Below are positions 16,628 to 26,200 of a DNA stretch of 64,000 bases, piece after piece. Each line of letters opens with the position of its first letter. Within the stretch, counting starts at the first letter, position 1. The notes under the pieces are model-generated. The model did no database searches and had not been told where the DNA came from. It was given only the letters and a program-made list of their open reading frames with translations. A program made the translations under genes and the position numbers. This DNA comes from Claveliimonas intestinigallinarum (lineage in GTDB: Bacteria; Bacillota; Clostridia; Lachnospirales; Lachnospiraceae): the NCBI GenBank assembly GCA_019115145.1, contig DXED01000020.1, forward strand, positions 1 through 64,000, given 5' to 3'.

Positions 16628-18139
16628 CTATACAAACCTGCAGACATGGTCTACAGCAATGTCTGAGAACCCGAAGGCCTCAGCCTTTGTCATCTTTCCG
16701 TTGCAGATATCCCTGATGGTTCCCACCATCTCCCGGCCCATTTCCTGGTAGGTCTTCTCCCCGCTCACAATGGGACTCAGATCGATATCCATATTGTCCT
16801 CCATCTTCTCAAATGTCCGCCTGTTGGCCGTCACCTTCAGCACAGGGACGATGGCGTTGCCTGTGGGCGTTCCCCGGCCTGTGGTAAAGATCACAGCCTG
16901 GCAGCCTGCTGCCACCATAGAGGTTACAGAGGAAATGTCGTAGCCCGCCGTGTCCATGACAATAGCTCCGCGTTTGGTGGGGCGCTCCGCCTGCTCCAGC
17001 ACCTCCACGATGGGCCTTGTCCCGCCCTTGCGGATACATCCGAGACTCTTTTCATCCAGCGTGGACAGACCCCCGGCCTTGTTGCCCGGTGTAGGCTGCC
17101 CTGCCCGGCAGTCCTGGCCGGCCGCCGCCAGATGCTCCTCATATCTGCGGCATACATCGATGACCTGGTCGTGGATCCTGCGGTCTGCCGCCCGCTTAGC
17201 CACCACGTGCTCACCGCCGATCCACTCGATGGACTCGCTCATCATGGAGGTAGCCCCCATGTCTACCAGGATATCGCTCAGCTCTCCCACCGCCGGGTTG
17301 CTGGCAATCCCGGACGTGGCATCCGAGCCTCCGCACTCTATACCCAGGAAAAATTCAGACACATCGAACAGCTCCTTCTGCTGCATAGCCGCCTCTGCAG
17401 CCATATCCCTGGCAGCCCTCACAGCCTTCTCAATGGTCTTCAGCGTGCCCCCTTCCTCCTGTATTCCAAAAGACACCACCGGCTTGCTCGTCATGGATTG
17501 GATCTTTTCCCTCAGCTTATCATGGGGCACTGTCTCGCATCCCAGTCCGATGATGACCACGCCGTACACGTTCGGATTGCAGGCAAATCCGGTCAACACC
17601 TTCTGGCTCATGGCTGTGTTGGCCTCCACGTCGGAGCAGCCCGTGTTGAACACGATGTTCACCGCTCCCCTCACCTGACTGGCCACAACCCTGCAGCTCT
17701 CGCTTCCGCAGGCGCAGGTAGGAAGGATCAGCACGTGATTTCGGATGCCGGGACGTCCCTCCGCCCTGCGGTAGCCCCAGAACTGAAATCCCTTCATGTC
17801 CGGCGCCCCCTCTGACTGTCTGGCACACATCTCAAAGTCATTCCCCGCCAGCTCGCTGTCGTAATCCCTGGGAACGCTGAACAGATTGTGGTCAGCTACC
17901 CAGCCGCCTGTCCTGATCTCACAGGAGGTCTCTCCAAGGCTCTCCCCGTATTTGATAACCTGCCCTCCCTTCGCGATATCTGCGACCGCAGCCTTATGGC
18001 AGTAGGGAATGGGCTCAAGAGCCGTGACTGTACAGACCTCTCCGCCTTTTCTGTAGACGATCTTCTCTCCTTTTCCCACCTCACTGACACAGGTAACTAC
18101 ATTGTCCGTGGGATCCATCATCAGCGCATTAATTTCCAT
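16628..18139 (-). CDS. UxaA/GarD-family lyase (altronate or galactarate dehydratase-like)
   Basis: A 503-residue enzyme with both parts of the family: an N-terminal SAF domain (about residues 10-90, with PYCHKAAVADIAKGGQVIKY) and the C-terminal UxaA domain (about 105-500). Family members dehydrate hexarates or altronate, or split sulfolactate (SuyAB). The metal-site cysteines in LPTCACGSESC, VFNTGCSD and IECGGSD are present. Context is an SLC13 permease and a divergent LysR regulator, with no uxaB, garL or kdg genes, so the substrate stays open. A GAGGAGG precedes the ATG. Confidence 0.85.
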   Translation of the reverse strand: MEINALMMDPTDNVVTCVSEVGKGEKIVYRKGGEVCTVTALEPIPYCHKAAVADIAKGGQVIKYGESLGETSCEIRTGGWVADHNLFSVPRDYDSELAGNDFEMCARQSEGAPDMKGFQFWGYRRAEGRPGIRNHVLILPTCACGSESCRVVASQVRGAVNIVFNTGCSDVEANTAMSQKVLTGFACNPNVYGVVIIGLGCETVPHDKLREKIQSMTSKPVVSFGIQEEGGTLKTIEKAVRAARDMAAEAAMQQKELFDVSEFFLGIECGGSDATSGIASNPAVGELSDILVDMGATSMMSESIEWIGGEHVVAKRAADRRIHDQVIDVCRRYEEHLAAAGQDCRAGQPTPGNKAGGLSTLDEKSLGCIRKGGTRPIVEVLEQAERPTKRGAIVMDTAGYDISSVTSMVAAGCQAVIFTTGRGTPTGNAIVPVLKVTANRRTFEKMEDNMDIDLSPIVSGEKTYQEMGREMVGTIRDICNGKMTKAEAFGFSDIAVDHVCRFV

Positions 18140-18213
18140 AAAAATATCCTCCTCTTTTTCCTGTTCCCAACTGCTCTTTGCCGGCTTTCGCAGATTGTTT
18201 TTCTTTTTGTATC

Positions 18214-18257
18214 TTTACAGTAACACGGAAAATCTATATAATCAATTTTATAAAATT
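18214..18257 (+). promoter_or_regulatory. LysR promoter with an overlapping palindrome
   Basis: TTTACA at 18214-18219 and TATAAT at 18237-18242 are 17 bases apart, reading towards the LysR gene. Right after the -10 lies the perfect palindrome AATTTTATAAAATT (18244-18257), at the expected transcription start. It also lies in the upstream region of the divergent UxaA gene, a typical place for a shared LysR site. Confidence 0.6.
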
Positions 18258-18294
18258 TATATTGGTATTAATCAAATTTATACAGGAGGAAGTC

Positions 18295-19263
18295 ATGGAA
18301 CAGGAGATGAAATACATTTACACAGTCTACAAACACGCCAGCTTTTCCAAAGCCGCAAGCGCGCTATTTATGACTCAGCCCGCCCTGAGCCTTGCGGTCC
18401 AGCGGGTGGAGGCGAAGGTTGGCATGCCCCTCTTTGACCGCACCTGCAAGCCTCTGAAGCTGACCGCCGCCGGGGATCTGTACATCCGGAAATACGTGGA
18501 GATCGAAAACCTGGAAAACGAGCTGGAGCAACAGATCAATGATCTGTCTACTTTGCAGGCGGGGACGCTGCGGATCGGCGGCTCCCACTACATCAACTCC
18601 TACGTTCTCCCTCCCGTTCTGGCCGCCTTTGCCCGGGAATACCCGAAAGTGCGCCTGGAACTGACAGAGGCCGGATCCAGCGATCTTCTGCAAATGCTCT
18701 ACGACCACGACATTGACATCACCTTCAACTGCACCGAAAAGCCAAACGACTCATTCCGGAGAGCCCCCTGCTTTATCGACATGATCCTTCTGGCCGTCCC
18801 AGCGGATTTTCCGGTCAACCGGCGTCTGGCTGACTGCGCCTTCACCTCCGATGACATTCTGGAGAAAAAGCACCAGCTCTTCGGGACGCCCGGCGTTTCA
18901 ATGGCAGAATTTGCCGACACTCCCTTCATCCTTCTGACTCCCGGCAACAATCTCTACAGCCGGAGCAGCCGTTTCTTCGAGGAGGCCGGCGTGACACCGG
19001 ATATCCGCCTCCAGGTATCCCAGCTGGTCACCGCCTGGCACCTCTCCTGCGCAGGTATGGGCGCCGCCTTTATCAGCGATTTTCTCGTCACCTCCCGGAC
19101 CGACAAGGTCCTGTTCTACAAGATCAGCTCCCCCGGCACGATCCGCGTCTTCGATATAGCCATGTCCGGGCGGCACTATGTCTCAAACGCCATGAAGGCC
19201 TTTGAGGAGCTGTTCCGCGAATGGTACGGGATGAATATTCCGGACAGAGAGCCGGAGAGATAA
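18295..19263 (+). CDS. LysR-family regulator of the UxaA-SLC13 operon
   Basis: A 322-residue regulator. The N-terminal winged helix contains the classical HASFSKAASALFMTQPALSL, and a linker helix leads to a periplasmic-binding-like effector domain (about residues 90-300). The ATG at 18295 is chosen because AGGAGGAAGTC directly precedes it; the upstream extension of the frame is AT-rich promoter DNA. It is divergent from the UxaA-family gene, so it most likely controls that operon in response to the imported acid. Confidence 0.92.
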   Translation: MEQEMKYIYTVYKHASFSKAASALFMTQPALSLAVQRVEAKVGMPLFDRTCKPLKLTAAGDLYIRKYVEIENLENELEQQINDLSTLQAGTLRIGGSHYINSYVLPPVLAAFAREYPKVRLELTEAGSSDLLQMLYDHDIDITFNCTEKPNDSFRRAPCFIDMILLAVPADFPVNRRLADCAFTSDDILEKKHQLFGTPGVSMAEFADTPFILLTPGNNLYSRSSRFFEEAGVTPDIRLQVSQLVTAWHLSCAGMGAAFISDFLVTSRTDKVLFYKISSPGTIRVFDIAMSGRHYVSNAMKAFEELFREWYGMNIPDREPER

Positions 19264-19372
19264 AAAAGCGGGAGGAACCGCAGGGGTTGTATGCCCGCGG
19301 TCCCTTTCCAGCACTTCCCACATTACATTTACCTTACATTTCTGTCATTTTCACAAATTCTTCGCCATGATG

Positions 19373-19381
19373 TGCTACAAT
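19373..19381 (+). promoter_or_regulatory. Extended -10 promoter of the VanZ-RDD gene
   Basis: TG at 19373-19374, one base, then TACAAT at 19376-19381 forms an extended -10 element about 36 bases before the ATG. No good -35 is visible at 17 bases. Confidence 0.4.
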
Positions 19382-19417
19382 ACGACCCGTAAAAGAAAAC
19401 ACACGGAGGAAATGCTT

Positions 19418-20482
19418 ATGGGTTCCTATGTACACATCATACTGACGGCTGTGATCGCCTTTCCCTTTATCGCCTTTTTATTTACCTTTCCATACATCAT
19501 CTACAACTACCGGAAGTACGGCTCCGTGCTCAGCTTCCGCATCCTTGTGGTGTACTCCTTCATCCTGTACCTGCTGTGCGTCTACTTCCTTGTCATCCTG
19601 CCCCTCCCCTCCATCCACGAGGTGGCGCAGATGACAGGGCCCCGGGTGCAGCCGGTTCCCTTTATGTTCATACGGGACATTTTTAAGGAGTCCTCCTTCC
19701 GCCTGGGGGATCCGTCCACCTGGCTCTCTCTTGTCAAAAACGCCGCCTTTTTCCAGGTGTTTTACAACTTCCTCATGGTCATGCCCTTTGGCATCTATCT
19801 GAGGTACTACTTTCGGTGCAGCTTTAAAAGGACTCTCCTCTTCTCCTTCCTCCTGTCCCTGTTCTTTGAGCTGACTCAGCTCAGCGGCCTGTATTTTATC
19901 TATCCCAGAGGATACAGGCTCTTTGACGTAGATGACCTGATGAGCAACACCCTGGGCGGCGCTGCCGGATACCTGTGCGCGCCTGCCCTCATGCGGCTTC
20001 TCCCCTCCCGGGAGAACATGGACAGAGCCAGCCTGCGCAGGGGCCAGGAGATCTCCCTGACCCGGCGCCTGCTGGCCCTTGGCTTTGACCTTTTTCTCAT
20101 CTTTATTGTAAACAGTGTACTCCTTGCGCTGATCCAGGAGGAATGGGCAAAGGACAGCCGGCTTTCTCTGCTCCTCGCCTTTCTCTACTACACCCTTGTC
20201 CCCACCCTGACAGGGGGACGAACGCTGGGGAAGCTCATCCTGAGGATGCGCATCGCGGGGACAGACGGGGCTCGCCCGAAATGGTATCAGTATGCCCTCC
20301 GCTGTGGCAGCCTGCTGGCCTATCTCTTCGCGTTGCCCCCGCTTCTGTCCCTTCCCACCTTTCTTGTCTGGTTTTTCTATCTGCTGTGGACAGCCATCCT
20401 GGCTGTCCGGCACCGGGAGCTGTTCTACGAGAGGCTGTCCCGGACGAAAAATGTGAGCACCGTGCCCTGTGAGGATCCGTAA
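19418..20482 (+). CDS. VanZ-RDD fusion membrane protein
   Basis: A 354-residue membrane protein. Residues about 10-205 are a VanZ-like domain with the family signature FELTQLSGLYFIYPRGYRLF followed by DVDDLMSNTLGG. Residues about 215-335 are an RDD domain (LTRRLLALGFDLFLIF and later GGRTLGKLILRMRI). VanZ domains are linked to low-level glycopeptide resistance; the RDD part is of unknown function. The ATG at 19418 has GGAGGAA eight bases upstream; the ATG two codons earlier is too close to it. It is a single gene. Confidence 0.85.
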   Translation: MGSYVHIILTAVIAFPFIAFLFTFPYIIYNYRKYGSVLSFRILVVYSFILYLLCVYFLVILPLPSIHEVAQMTGPRVQPVPFMFIRDIFKESSFRLGDPSTWLSLVKNAAFFQVFYNFLMVMPFGIYLRYYFRCSFKRTLLFSFLLSLFFELTQLSGLYFIYPRGYRLFDVDDLMSNTLGGAAGYLCAPALMRLLPSRENMDRASLRRGQEISLTRRLLALGFDLFLIFIVNSVLLALIQEEWAKDSRLSLLLAFLYYTLVPTLTGGRTLGKLILRMRIAGTDGARPKWYQYALRCGSLLAYLFALPPLLSLPTFLVWFFYLLWTAILAVRHRELFYERLSRTKNVSTVPCEDP

Positions 20483-20536
20483 TCGGCAGGGCGGCATCTC
20501 CAGGCATTGGCCGCTCGCTGTCAGAGCAGCTCTCCC

Positions 20537-21070
20537 CTAGAACATGGGCTTCAGGCACCTCACGATCTGCTCCACCACCCGGACAAAGCTTTCCGTATCT
20601 ACAGACAGATTGTTCAGATAGGCGTGGTAGGTCCCCTGGATGCAGTAGGACAGGAGAATATCCTTCTCCGGATCCCTCTCATACTCCGGGTATTTCCTGT
20701 AGATCACCTTCTTCAGCTCCCCCTCCAGCTGCACGCCAAACCGGCTCTGCTCCTTCCCTGAAAACAGGATTTTTATAAGAGAAATATTGGACAGAAAGGC
20801 AAGGCAGAGGGCCCTTGTAAACACGTCCGGGTTCTCTGCGGAGTGTCCCTTCAGATCCGGGATGCTGCTCACAATGGAGGCCACGGTCTCCTTTTCCAGC
20901 GTCTCGGACAGGGCGTAAATGTCCGTGTAATGGGCATAAAAGGTTGATTTGTTGATGCAGGCCGCCGCGCACAGCTCCCTGACCCTGATCTTCTCCAGAG
21001 GCATCCTGGCCCGCAGCTCCATAAAGGCGTTTCGGATCGCCCTCTCCGTCTTTTCTATTCTTAAATCCAT
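20537..21070 (-). CDS. TetR/AcrR-family regulator
   Basis: A 177-residue protein. The N-terminal TetR helix-turn-helix (RIEKTERAIRNAFMELRAR, then CAAACINKSTFYAHY) is clear. The C-terminal ligand domain is all-helical and resembles the TetR_C regions of DhaS-type regulators. It is divergent from glgB. A candidate operator, CCGACA at 21127-21132 with TGTCGG at 21145-21150, lies between the two genes. Whether it controls glgB or only itself cannot be told. Confidence 0.88.
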   Translation of the reverse strand: MDLRIEKTERAIRNAFMELRARMPLEKIRVRELCAAACINKSTFYAHYTDIYALSETLEKETVASIVSSIPDLKGHSAENPDVFTRALCLAFLSNISLIKILFSGKEQSRFGVQLEGELKKVIYRKYPEYERDPEKDILLSYCIQGTYHAYLNNLSVDTESFVRVVEQIVRCLKPMF

Positions 21071-21126
21071 AATATCCTCCCATACCTGCCGCTTTTAACC
21101 GACCATTTTTCAAAAGGGTTGGTTTT

Positions 21127-21150
21127 CCGACATATCCGGTTTATTGTCGG
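21127..21150. promoter_or_regulatory. Possible TetR operator
   Basis: CCGACA and TGTCGG form a six-base-arm inverted repeat with a 12-base centre in the divergent TetR/glgB spacer. A second partial CCGAC copy lies about 30 bases closer to the TetR start. Function is inferred from position only. Confidence 0.3.
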
Positions 21151-21237
21151 TGGACATCCCTCTGTGACCTGTGATAATTATAGGATATAAAACGACTCGT
21201 GTCTATTATCTATGCGCATGATTTACGGAGGATAGCT

Positions 21238-23025
21238 ATGGATTTTTATGGATTTTATACAGGGAAAATTTTTGACGCCTACGAATATCTGGGGGCCCAC
21301 GCACAGAAGGACGGAACCACCTTCCGCACCTTTGCTCCCTCTGCCTCGCGGGTCTCCCTCATCGGGGAATTTAACGACTGGCAGGAGACGCCCATGGGGA
21401 AGGTACATGACGGAAATTTCTGGGAGGTTCACATGGAGAAGGCGCTGCCGGGCATGATGTACAAATACCGGATCTACGGCGGCGACGGCCGCTGCATCGA
21501 CCACTGCGACCCCTACGGGTACGGCATGGAGCTGCGTCCCAACACCGCCTCCATCATTCGCAGCCGGGACAGCTTCCGTTTCCGGGATCAGGCCTGGATG
21601 AAGAAGCGGTCCGACTGTACGGACAAGCCTCTGAACATCTATGAGATCCACTTCGGCTCCTTCAGGAAGCCCTCCGGGGAGCCGGACGACTGGTATACCT
21701 ATGAGCAGATGGCCGATATCCTGATCCCCTGGCTGAAAAAGACAGGCTACAATTATCTGGAGATCATGCCCCTGGCCGAATACCCCAGCGACGAGTCCTG
21801 GGGATATCAGGAAACCGGATTTTTTGCTCCCACCTCCCGGTACGGCACAGCCGACCAGCTCAAATACTTTGTCAACGCCTGCCATCAGAACGGCATCGGC
21901 GTGATCCTGGACTTTGTGCCAGTCCACTTTGCTGTTGACGACTATGCACTGGCCCACTATGACGGCACAGCCCTCTACGAGTATCCCCACTCTGCCGTGG
22001 GGCAGAGCGAGTGGGGAAGCTGCAATTTCATGCACTCCCGGGGAGAGGTCCGAAGCTTTCTCCAGTCAGCGGCCTTCTACTGGCTCTCCGAGTTTCACAT
22101 AGACGGTCTTCGGATGGATGCCATCAGCCGGGCCATCTACTGGCAGGGACAGCCGGAGCGGGGCGTGAACCAGAACGCGGTGGGATTTCTTAAGTACATG
22201 AACCAGGGACTGAAAAAGTTCTTCCCTGACGCCATCCTGTCGGCGGAAGACTCCACCTCCTTCCCGGACATCACGAAGCCAGCCGACCAGGGCGGCCTTG
22301 GCTTTGACTATAAGTGGGACATGGGCTGGATGAACGACACCCTGGACTACTTCCGCACAGATCCCGCCTCCAGGGTGCGGGATTACCACAGGCTCACCTT
22401 CTCCATGGCCTACTACGATCAGGAGCGGTACCTTCTCCCCCTGTCGCACGACGAGGTGGTCCACGGGAAGGCCACCATCCTCCAGAAGATGTACGGAGAC
22501 TACGACGGGAAATTCCCCCAGGCCAGAGCCTTCTACATGTACATGTATGCCCATCCTGGGAAAAAGCTAAACTTTATGGGAAATGAAATCGGGCAGCTCC
22601 GGGAGTGGGACGAAAAGCGGGAGCAGGACTGGGATCTGCTGACCTATCCCATCCACGATGGCTTTTACCATTTCATGCGGGATCTGAACCACTTTTACCT
22701 GTCCTATGCCTCCCTCTGGGAGCTGGACTATGATGCAGAAGGCTTCCGGTGGCTGGACTGCCACGAGGAGGAGAAATGCGTCTACGCCTTTGAGCGCAGA
22801 AGCCAAAGGGAACGCCTTGTGGCCGTCTTCAATTTTTCCGATAAAGCCTGGGTGGATTTTGATCTGAAGGTGCCCGGAGCCAGGGAGCTAAAGCCTGCGT
22901 TTTCCAGCGATCTGGAACCATACGGGGGCTCCCGCCGGAAGCAGGAAACGCCCCTGGCGGAAGAGGATTACATTTTCAGGATAGAACTGGAGGCCTACTC
23001 GGCACAGTATTTTCTGGTAAAATAG
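21238..23025 (+). CDS. glgB: 1,4-alpha-glucan branching enzyme
   Basis: A 595-residue GH13 branching enzyme that cuts alpha-1,4 chains and rejoins them by alpha-1,6 links in glycogen. An N-terminal CBM48-type domain (about 15-110) precedes the catalytic barrel. The nucleophile is the Asp in GLRMDAIS, the acid/base the Glu in ILSAEDST, and the third carboxylate the Asp in LSHDEVVHGK. The ATG at 21238 follows GGAGGATAGCT; the frame extends further up without a ribosome site. No other glycogen genes are adjacent. An AraC remnant follows directly. Confidence 0.93.
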   Translation: MDFYGFYTGKIFDAYEYLGAHAQKDGTTFRTFAPSASRVSLIGEFNDWQETPMGKVHDGNFWEVHMEKALPGMMYKYRIYGGDGRCIDHCDPYGYGMELRPNTASIIRSRDSFRFRDQAWMKKRSDCTDKPLNIYEIHFGSFRKPSGEPDDWYTYEQMADILIPWLKKTGYNYLEIMPLAEYPSDESWGYQETGFFAPTSRYGTADQLKYFVNACHQNGIGVILDFVPVHFAVDDYALAHYDGTALYEYPHSAVGQSEWGSCNFMHSRGEVRSFLQSAAFYWLSEFHIDGLRMDAISRAIYWQGQPERGVNQNAVGFLKYMNQGLKKFFPDAILSAEDSTSFPDITKPADQGGLGFDYKWDMGWMNDTLDYFRTDPASRVRDYHRLTFSMAYYDQERYLLPLSHDEVVHGKATILQKMYGDYDGKFPQARAFYMYMYAHPGKKLNFMGNEIGQLREWDEKREQDWDLLTYPIHDGFYHFMRDLNHFYLSYASLWELDYDAEGFRWLDCHEEEKCVYAFERRSQRERLVAVFNFSDKAWVDFDLKVPGARELKPAFSSDLEPYGGSRRKQETPLAEEDYIFRIELEAYSAQYFLVK

Positions 23026-23050
23026 CACAGATCCGTGCACGAAAAGAGGG

Positions 23051-23236
23051 ATGTCCTTCCTCCGGTACCTGAACGAGGTACGCGTCGCCCACGTCTACCA
23101 GGACCTGGTGAACACAGAGGAGCCCATCTCCTACATCATGGAAAAAAACGGATTTACCAATCAGAAGCTCTTCAACCGCACCTTCAGGGAGCTCTACGGG
23201 ACGACGCCCTCGGCGGTGCGGAGAGGAGATAAAAAG
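23051..23236 (+). pseudogene. AraC-family regulator remnant (C-terminal DNA-binding half)
   Basis: About 55 codons encode the second half of an AraC DNA-binding domain: FLRYLNEVRVAHVYQDLV and then EKNGFTNQKLFNRTFRELYG, TTPSAVR. The first helix-turn-helix is largely missing, there is no sensor domain and no ribosome site. After SAVR the frame runs on into the next terminator. It is a decayed leftover at the edge where the AT-rich region begins. Confidence 0.75.
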
Positions 23237-23242
23237 TACAGC

Positions 23243-23270
23243 AAAAGGGGCTGCCATGATGGCATGCCCC
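23243..23270 (-). terminator. Terminator of the LRR surface protein gene
   Basis: On the minus strand GGGGCATGCCA, three bases, TGGCAGCCCC, then TTTTGC. It lies just beyond the stop at 23283 and could also stop transcripts coming from glgB. Confidence 0.65.
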
Positions 23271-23282
23271 TCTGTTACTTTA

Positions 23283-26200
23283 TTACTTGTTCTCTTTTTT
23301 TCTTTTAGCGCTGACTGCAATAACCACAAGCGCAGCTACCATAACTGTCATTACCGCAATTGCGGATTGGGTGTCACCTGTTCTCACAGCTTTAGCTCCT
23401 TTTTGATCAGAAGCTGTTTCCGCTCCATTTCCGGAAGACGAAGACTGTCCATCTCCACTGCCTCCACCCGGTTTCTGCTCCGGCTGTTCTTCAAACACAA
23501 TCTGTGCTCCTTCCAGCACGATATTTTTTAAACGCTCATAGCAGTCTTTGTCAGTTACAATGAGTTTTACGATCACACCGTTATCGGCAAATGCATCCTC
23601 TTCAATAATAGTCACCCCATCCGGAATGTTGATCGACGTCAGGGCATTTCCAGCAAAAGCTCCCTCGCCGATCTTCTGGAGTTTTTCCGGAAGTACAACC
23701 CCTGTAATTCCACATCCTTTAAATGCCCCAGGTGCGATTTCTGCCACATCAGTTCCTTCCGGTGTCTGCGACGGGATCACCATATAAGGATATACTTGCA
23801 ACACTTCTCTTCCTTTATCTGTCAGGCCAGTAACAGTTGTCCCCTCATAAGTAAAACAGTCTGTTCCCCATTGTCCCTGATATACAATGCGGTGAGAACC
23901 TGAGTTTCCAAATTTTAGATGTTCCGGATTCATTGTATAGCACACTACGATATGGTCTCCATTGGTACCACTGTTCCCGTAAAATGGTTCTTCCCCCATT
24001 TCCTTGAGGCTGGATGGGAGCTGCACGCTCTCCAGATATCCTTCCTTAAACGCATATTTCCCAATCTTCTCAACCCCCTCTTCCAGAGTAAGGTTCCTCA
24101 AAGTGATAGCCTTGAAAGTTCCCTCGAAAGCAGACTCTCCGATTTCCTTGACACTTCCAGGAACTGTCAGCTCTGTCAAATGGTGAAGATGGAAAGCCCT
24201 TCTTCCTATCTTTTCCACGGAAGCCGGAATCTCCAGACTTGTCAGACGTGCGCCCGCAAAGGCCATTTCACCGATTTCTGTTACTGTATCCGGAATCGTC
24301 ACCTGCTCCAGACGAATATTCATCGAAAAGGCTCCCTGCGGTATTACGGTGACATTCCTTGATAACGTAAGATCTATGATATTATTCTCGGAAAAGGCAC
24401 CCGCTCCCAAAGCAGTCACCGTATCTGGGATAACAACTTTTGTCAGTTTATTTCCATGGAACGCACTTTCTCCAATGTCTGTAACAGCAGCGCCAAATCC
24501 CATTTCCACAAAATTGTTGTATTCAAAGGCCTTCTTTCCAATCTTTGTGACAGTCTCTGGAATTGACACTGTCTCCATCCCGTTTGGCGAATAAACACTG
24601 TCTTTCAGCTGCTCAATCTCATCATCCGGGATTTTGAACGCATTTTCTCCTATCTCTGTCACAGCCTCTCCTGTCTCAGGATTTATCTCTGGAAGTACAA
24701 GATTTTTTACTTCTTTTCTCGTCACATTTCCTTTGTCTGACCAACCTGTCAGCACAGATCCGTCAAATGTAAAGTCATCATAGGACCACCCTGTGCCGAT
24801 CAGATTACTGTATACTACTTTATGTCCTTCGCTCTCCGGGATGAATGTATCTGTCTTCTGCAAATGTGCCGGATTCTTCGAGTACAGGATAACCTGTCCC
24901 GCTGCTCCGTCCTGGAAAGTATTCTCAGCAAGAGAAACCAACGTAGAGGGAATTTCCACAGTTGTCAGCGCACATTTTCGAAAAGCGGTTCTTCCGATTT
25001 CTTCCAGGCCCTCTCCTAAAACCAGCGTCTTAAGGGAGGAAGGTGACTGCTCAGAATATTGTGAAAATGCGCTGGATCCAATACTCTTTACGCTTCCAGG
25101 TATTGTAAGTTCTGTCAGCCGATTCGTTGCAAAAGCATTTGCACCGATTTCTGTCACTGTGTTTGGAATCACCAGAGATTCCACCGGTGCCCCGTTAAAT
25201 GCCATTCTCCCAATTTCTGTGACTCCTTCCGGAATGCTGACTTCTTTTACCGCAGTCATCGCAAACACGGACTGTTCAATCTGTGTCATATTTTTAGAAA
25301 GAGTCACTTTTTCCAGATCAGTGCATGTTGCAAAAGCACCTGCCCCTACTTCTGTCACACTGTCAGGCAAAACTATTTCTGTCAAGCCAGATGCCCGGAA
25401 AGCTGCACTTCCAATTGTTGTCAGTGTAGATGGCAAATCCAGTTTCGTCATAGTATTCTGCGCAAATGCACTATTTCCGATTACCTGCAGCCGCGACGGA
25501 AGCGTCACGTTTTCGAAGGTCTCTCCTTCTGCTCCAAAGGTTCCATAAGCTCCTCCGTTTCCAATCTCCGTCACATATTCTCCGTTCGGCGTCAGATCCG
25601 GTATTCTCAGGTTCTGGTCCACTGTACGCTTGGCCTGTCCAGCCTCGGAGAGTCCGGTAACTTTTGTACCCTCGTAAGTGAAATGGATCGTGTTCCAGGG
25701 CTGTTCAGCCGGATCCTGTACACCAATTACCAGTTTCTGTACATTGGATTTGTTCCCCGTATTGTCAATGTGGGCGATCTGAGCCTCTGAATTCAGTACC
25801 TCATCCCCATACATATAGACGATACCGCCCTTCTTCTCCGCAGATGAGCCCTCAGTCACTGGCTCTTTTCCTGTATTCTGTAAAAAGGCCCATTTATTGA
25901 CTTTTTCCGTCCTGTCAGGAAGTGCAACGGATACAATCTGATTGATTGCAAATGCCTGCGCATCTATATTCATCTTAAAATCGCATGTCGCAGGGAAGTC
26001 CACTATTGTAATCTGATTCTGAATAAAGGCTCCCTGCTCAATCCACCAGACAGTCTCTGGCAACGTCACATGTGTCAGTTCATTTTTGGCAAATGCCTGT
26101 CTCCCGACAAGGAGAACGCCTTCCGGCAGTGTTATCTCTTTCAATCCCTGGCCGTAGAAAGCCATACCCATAATCAGAAAGTTTCCTCTTTCATTCTTAT

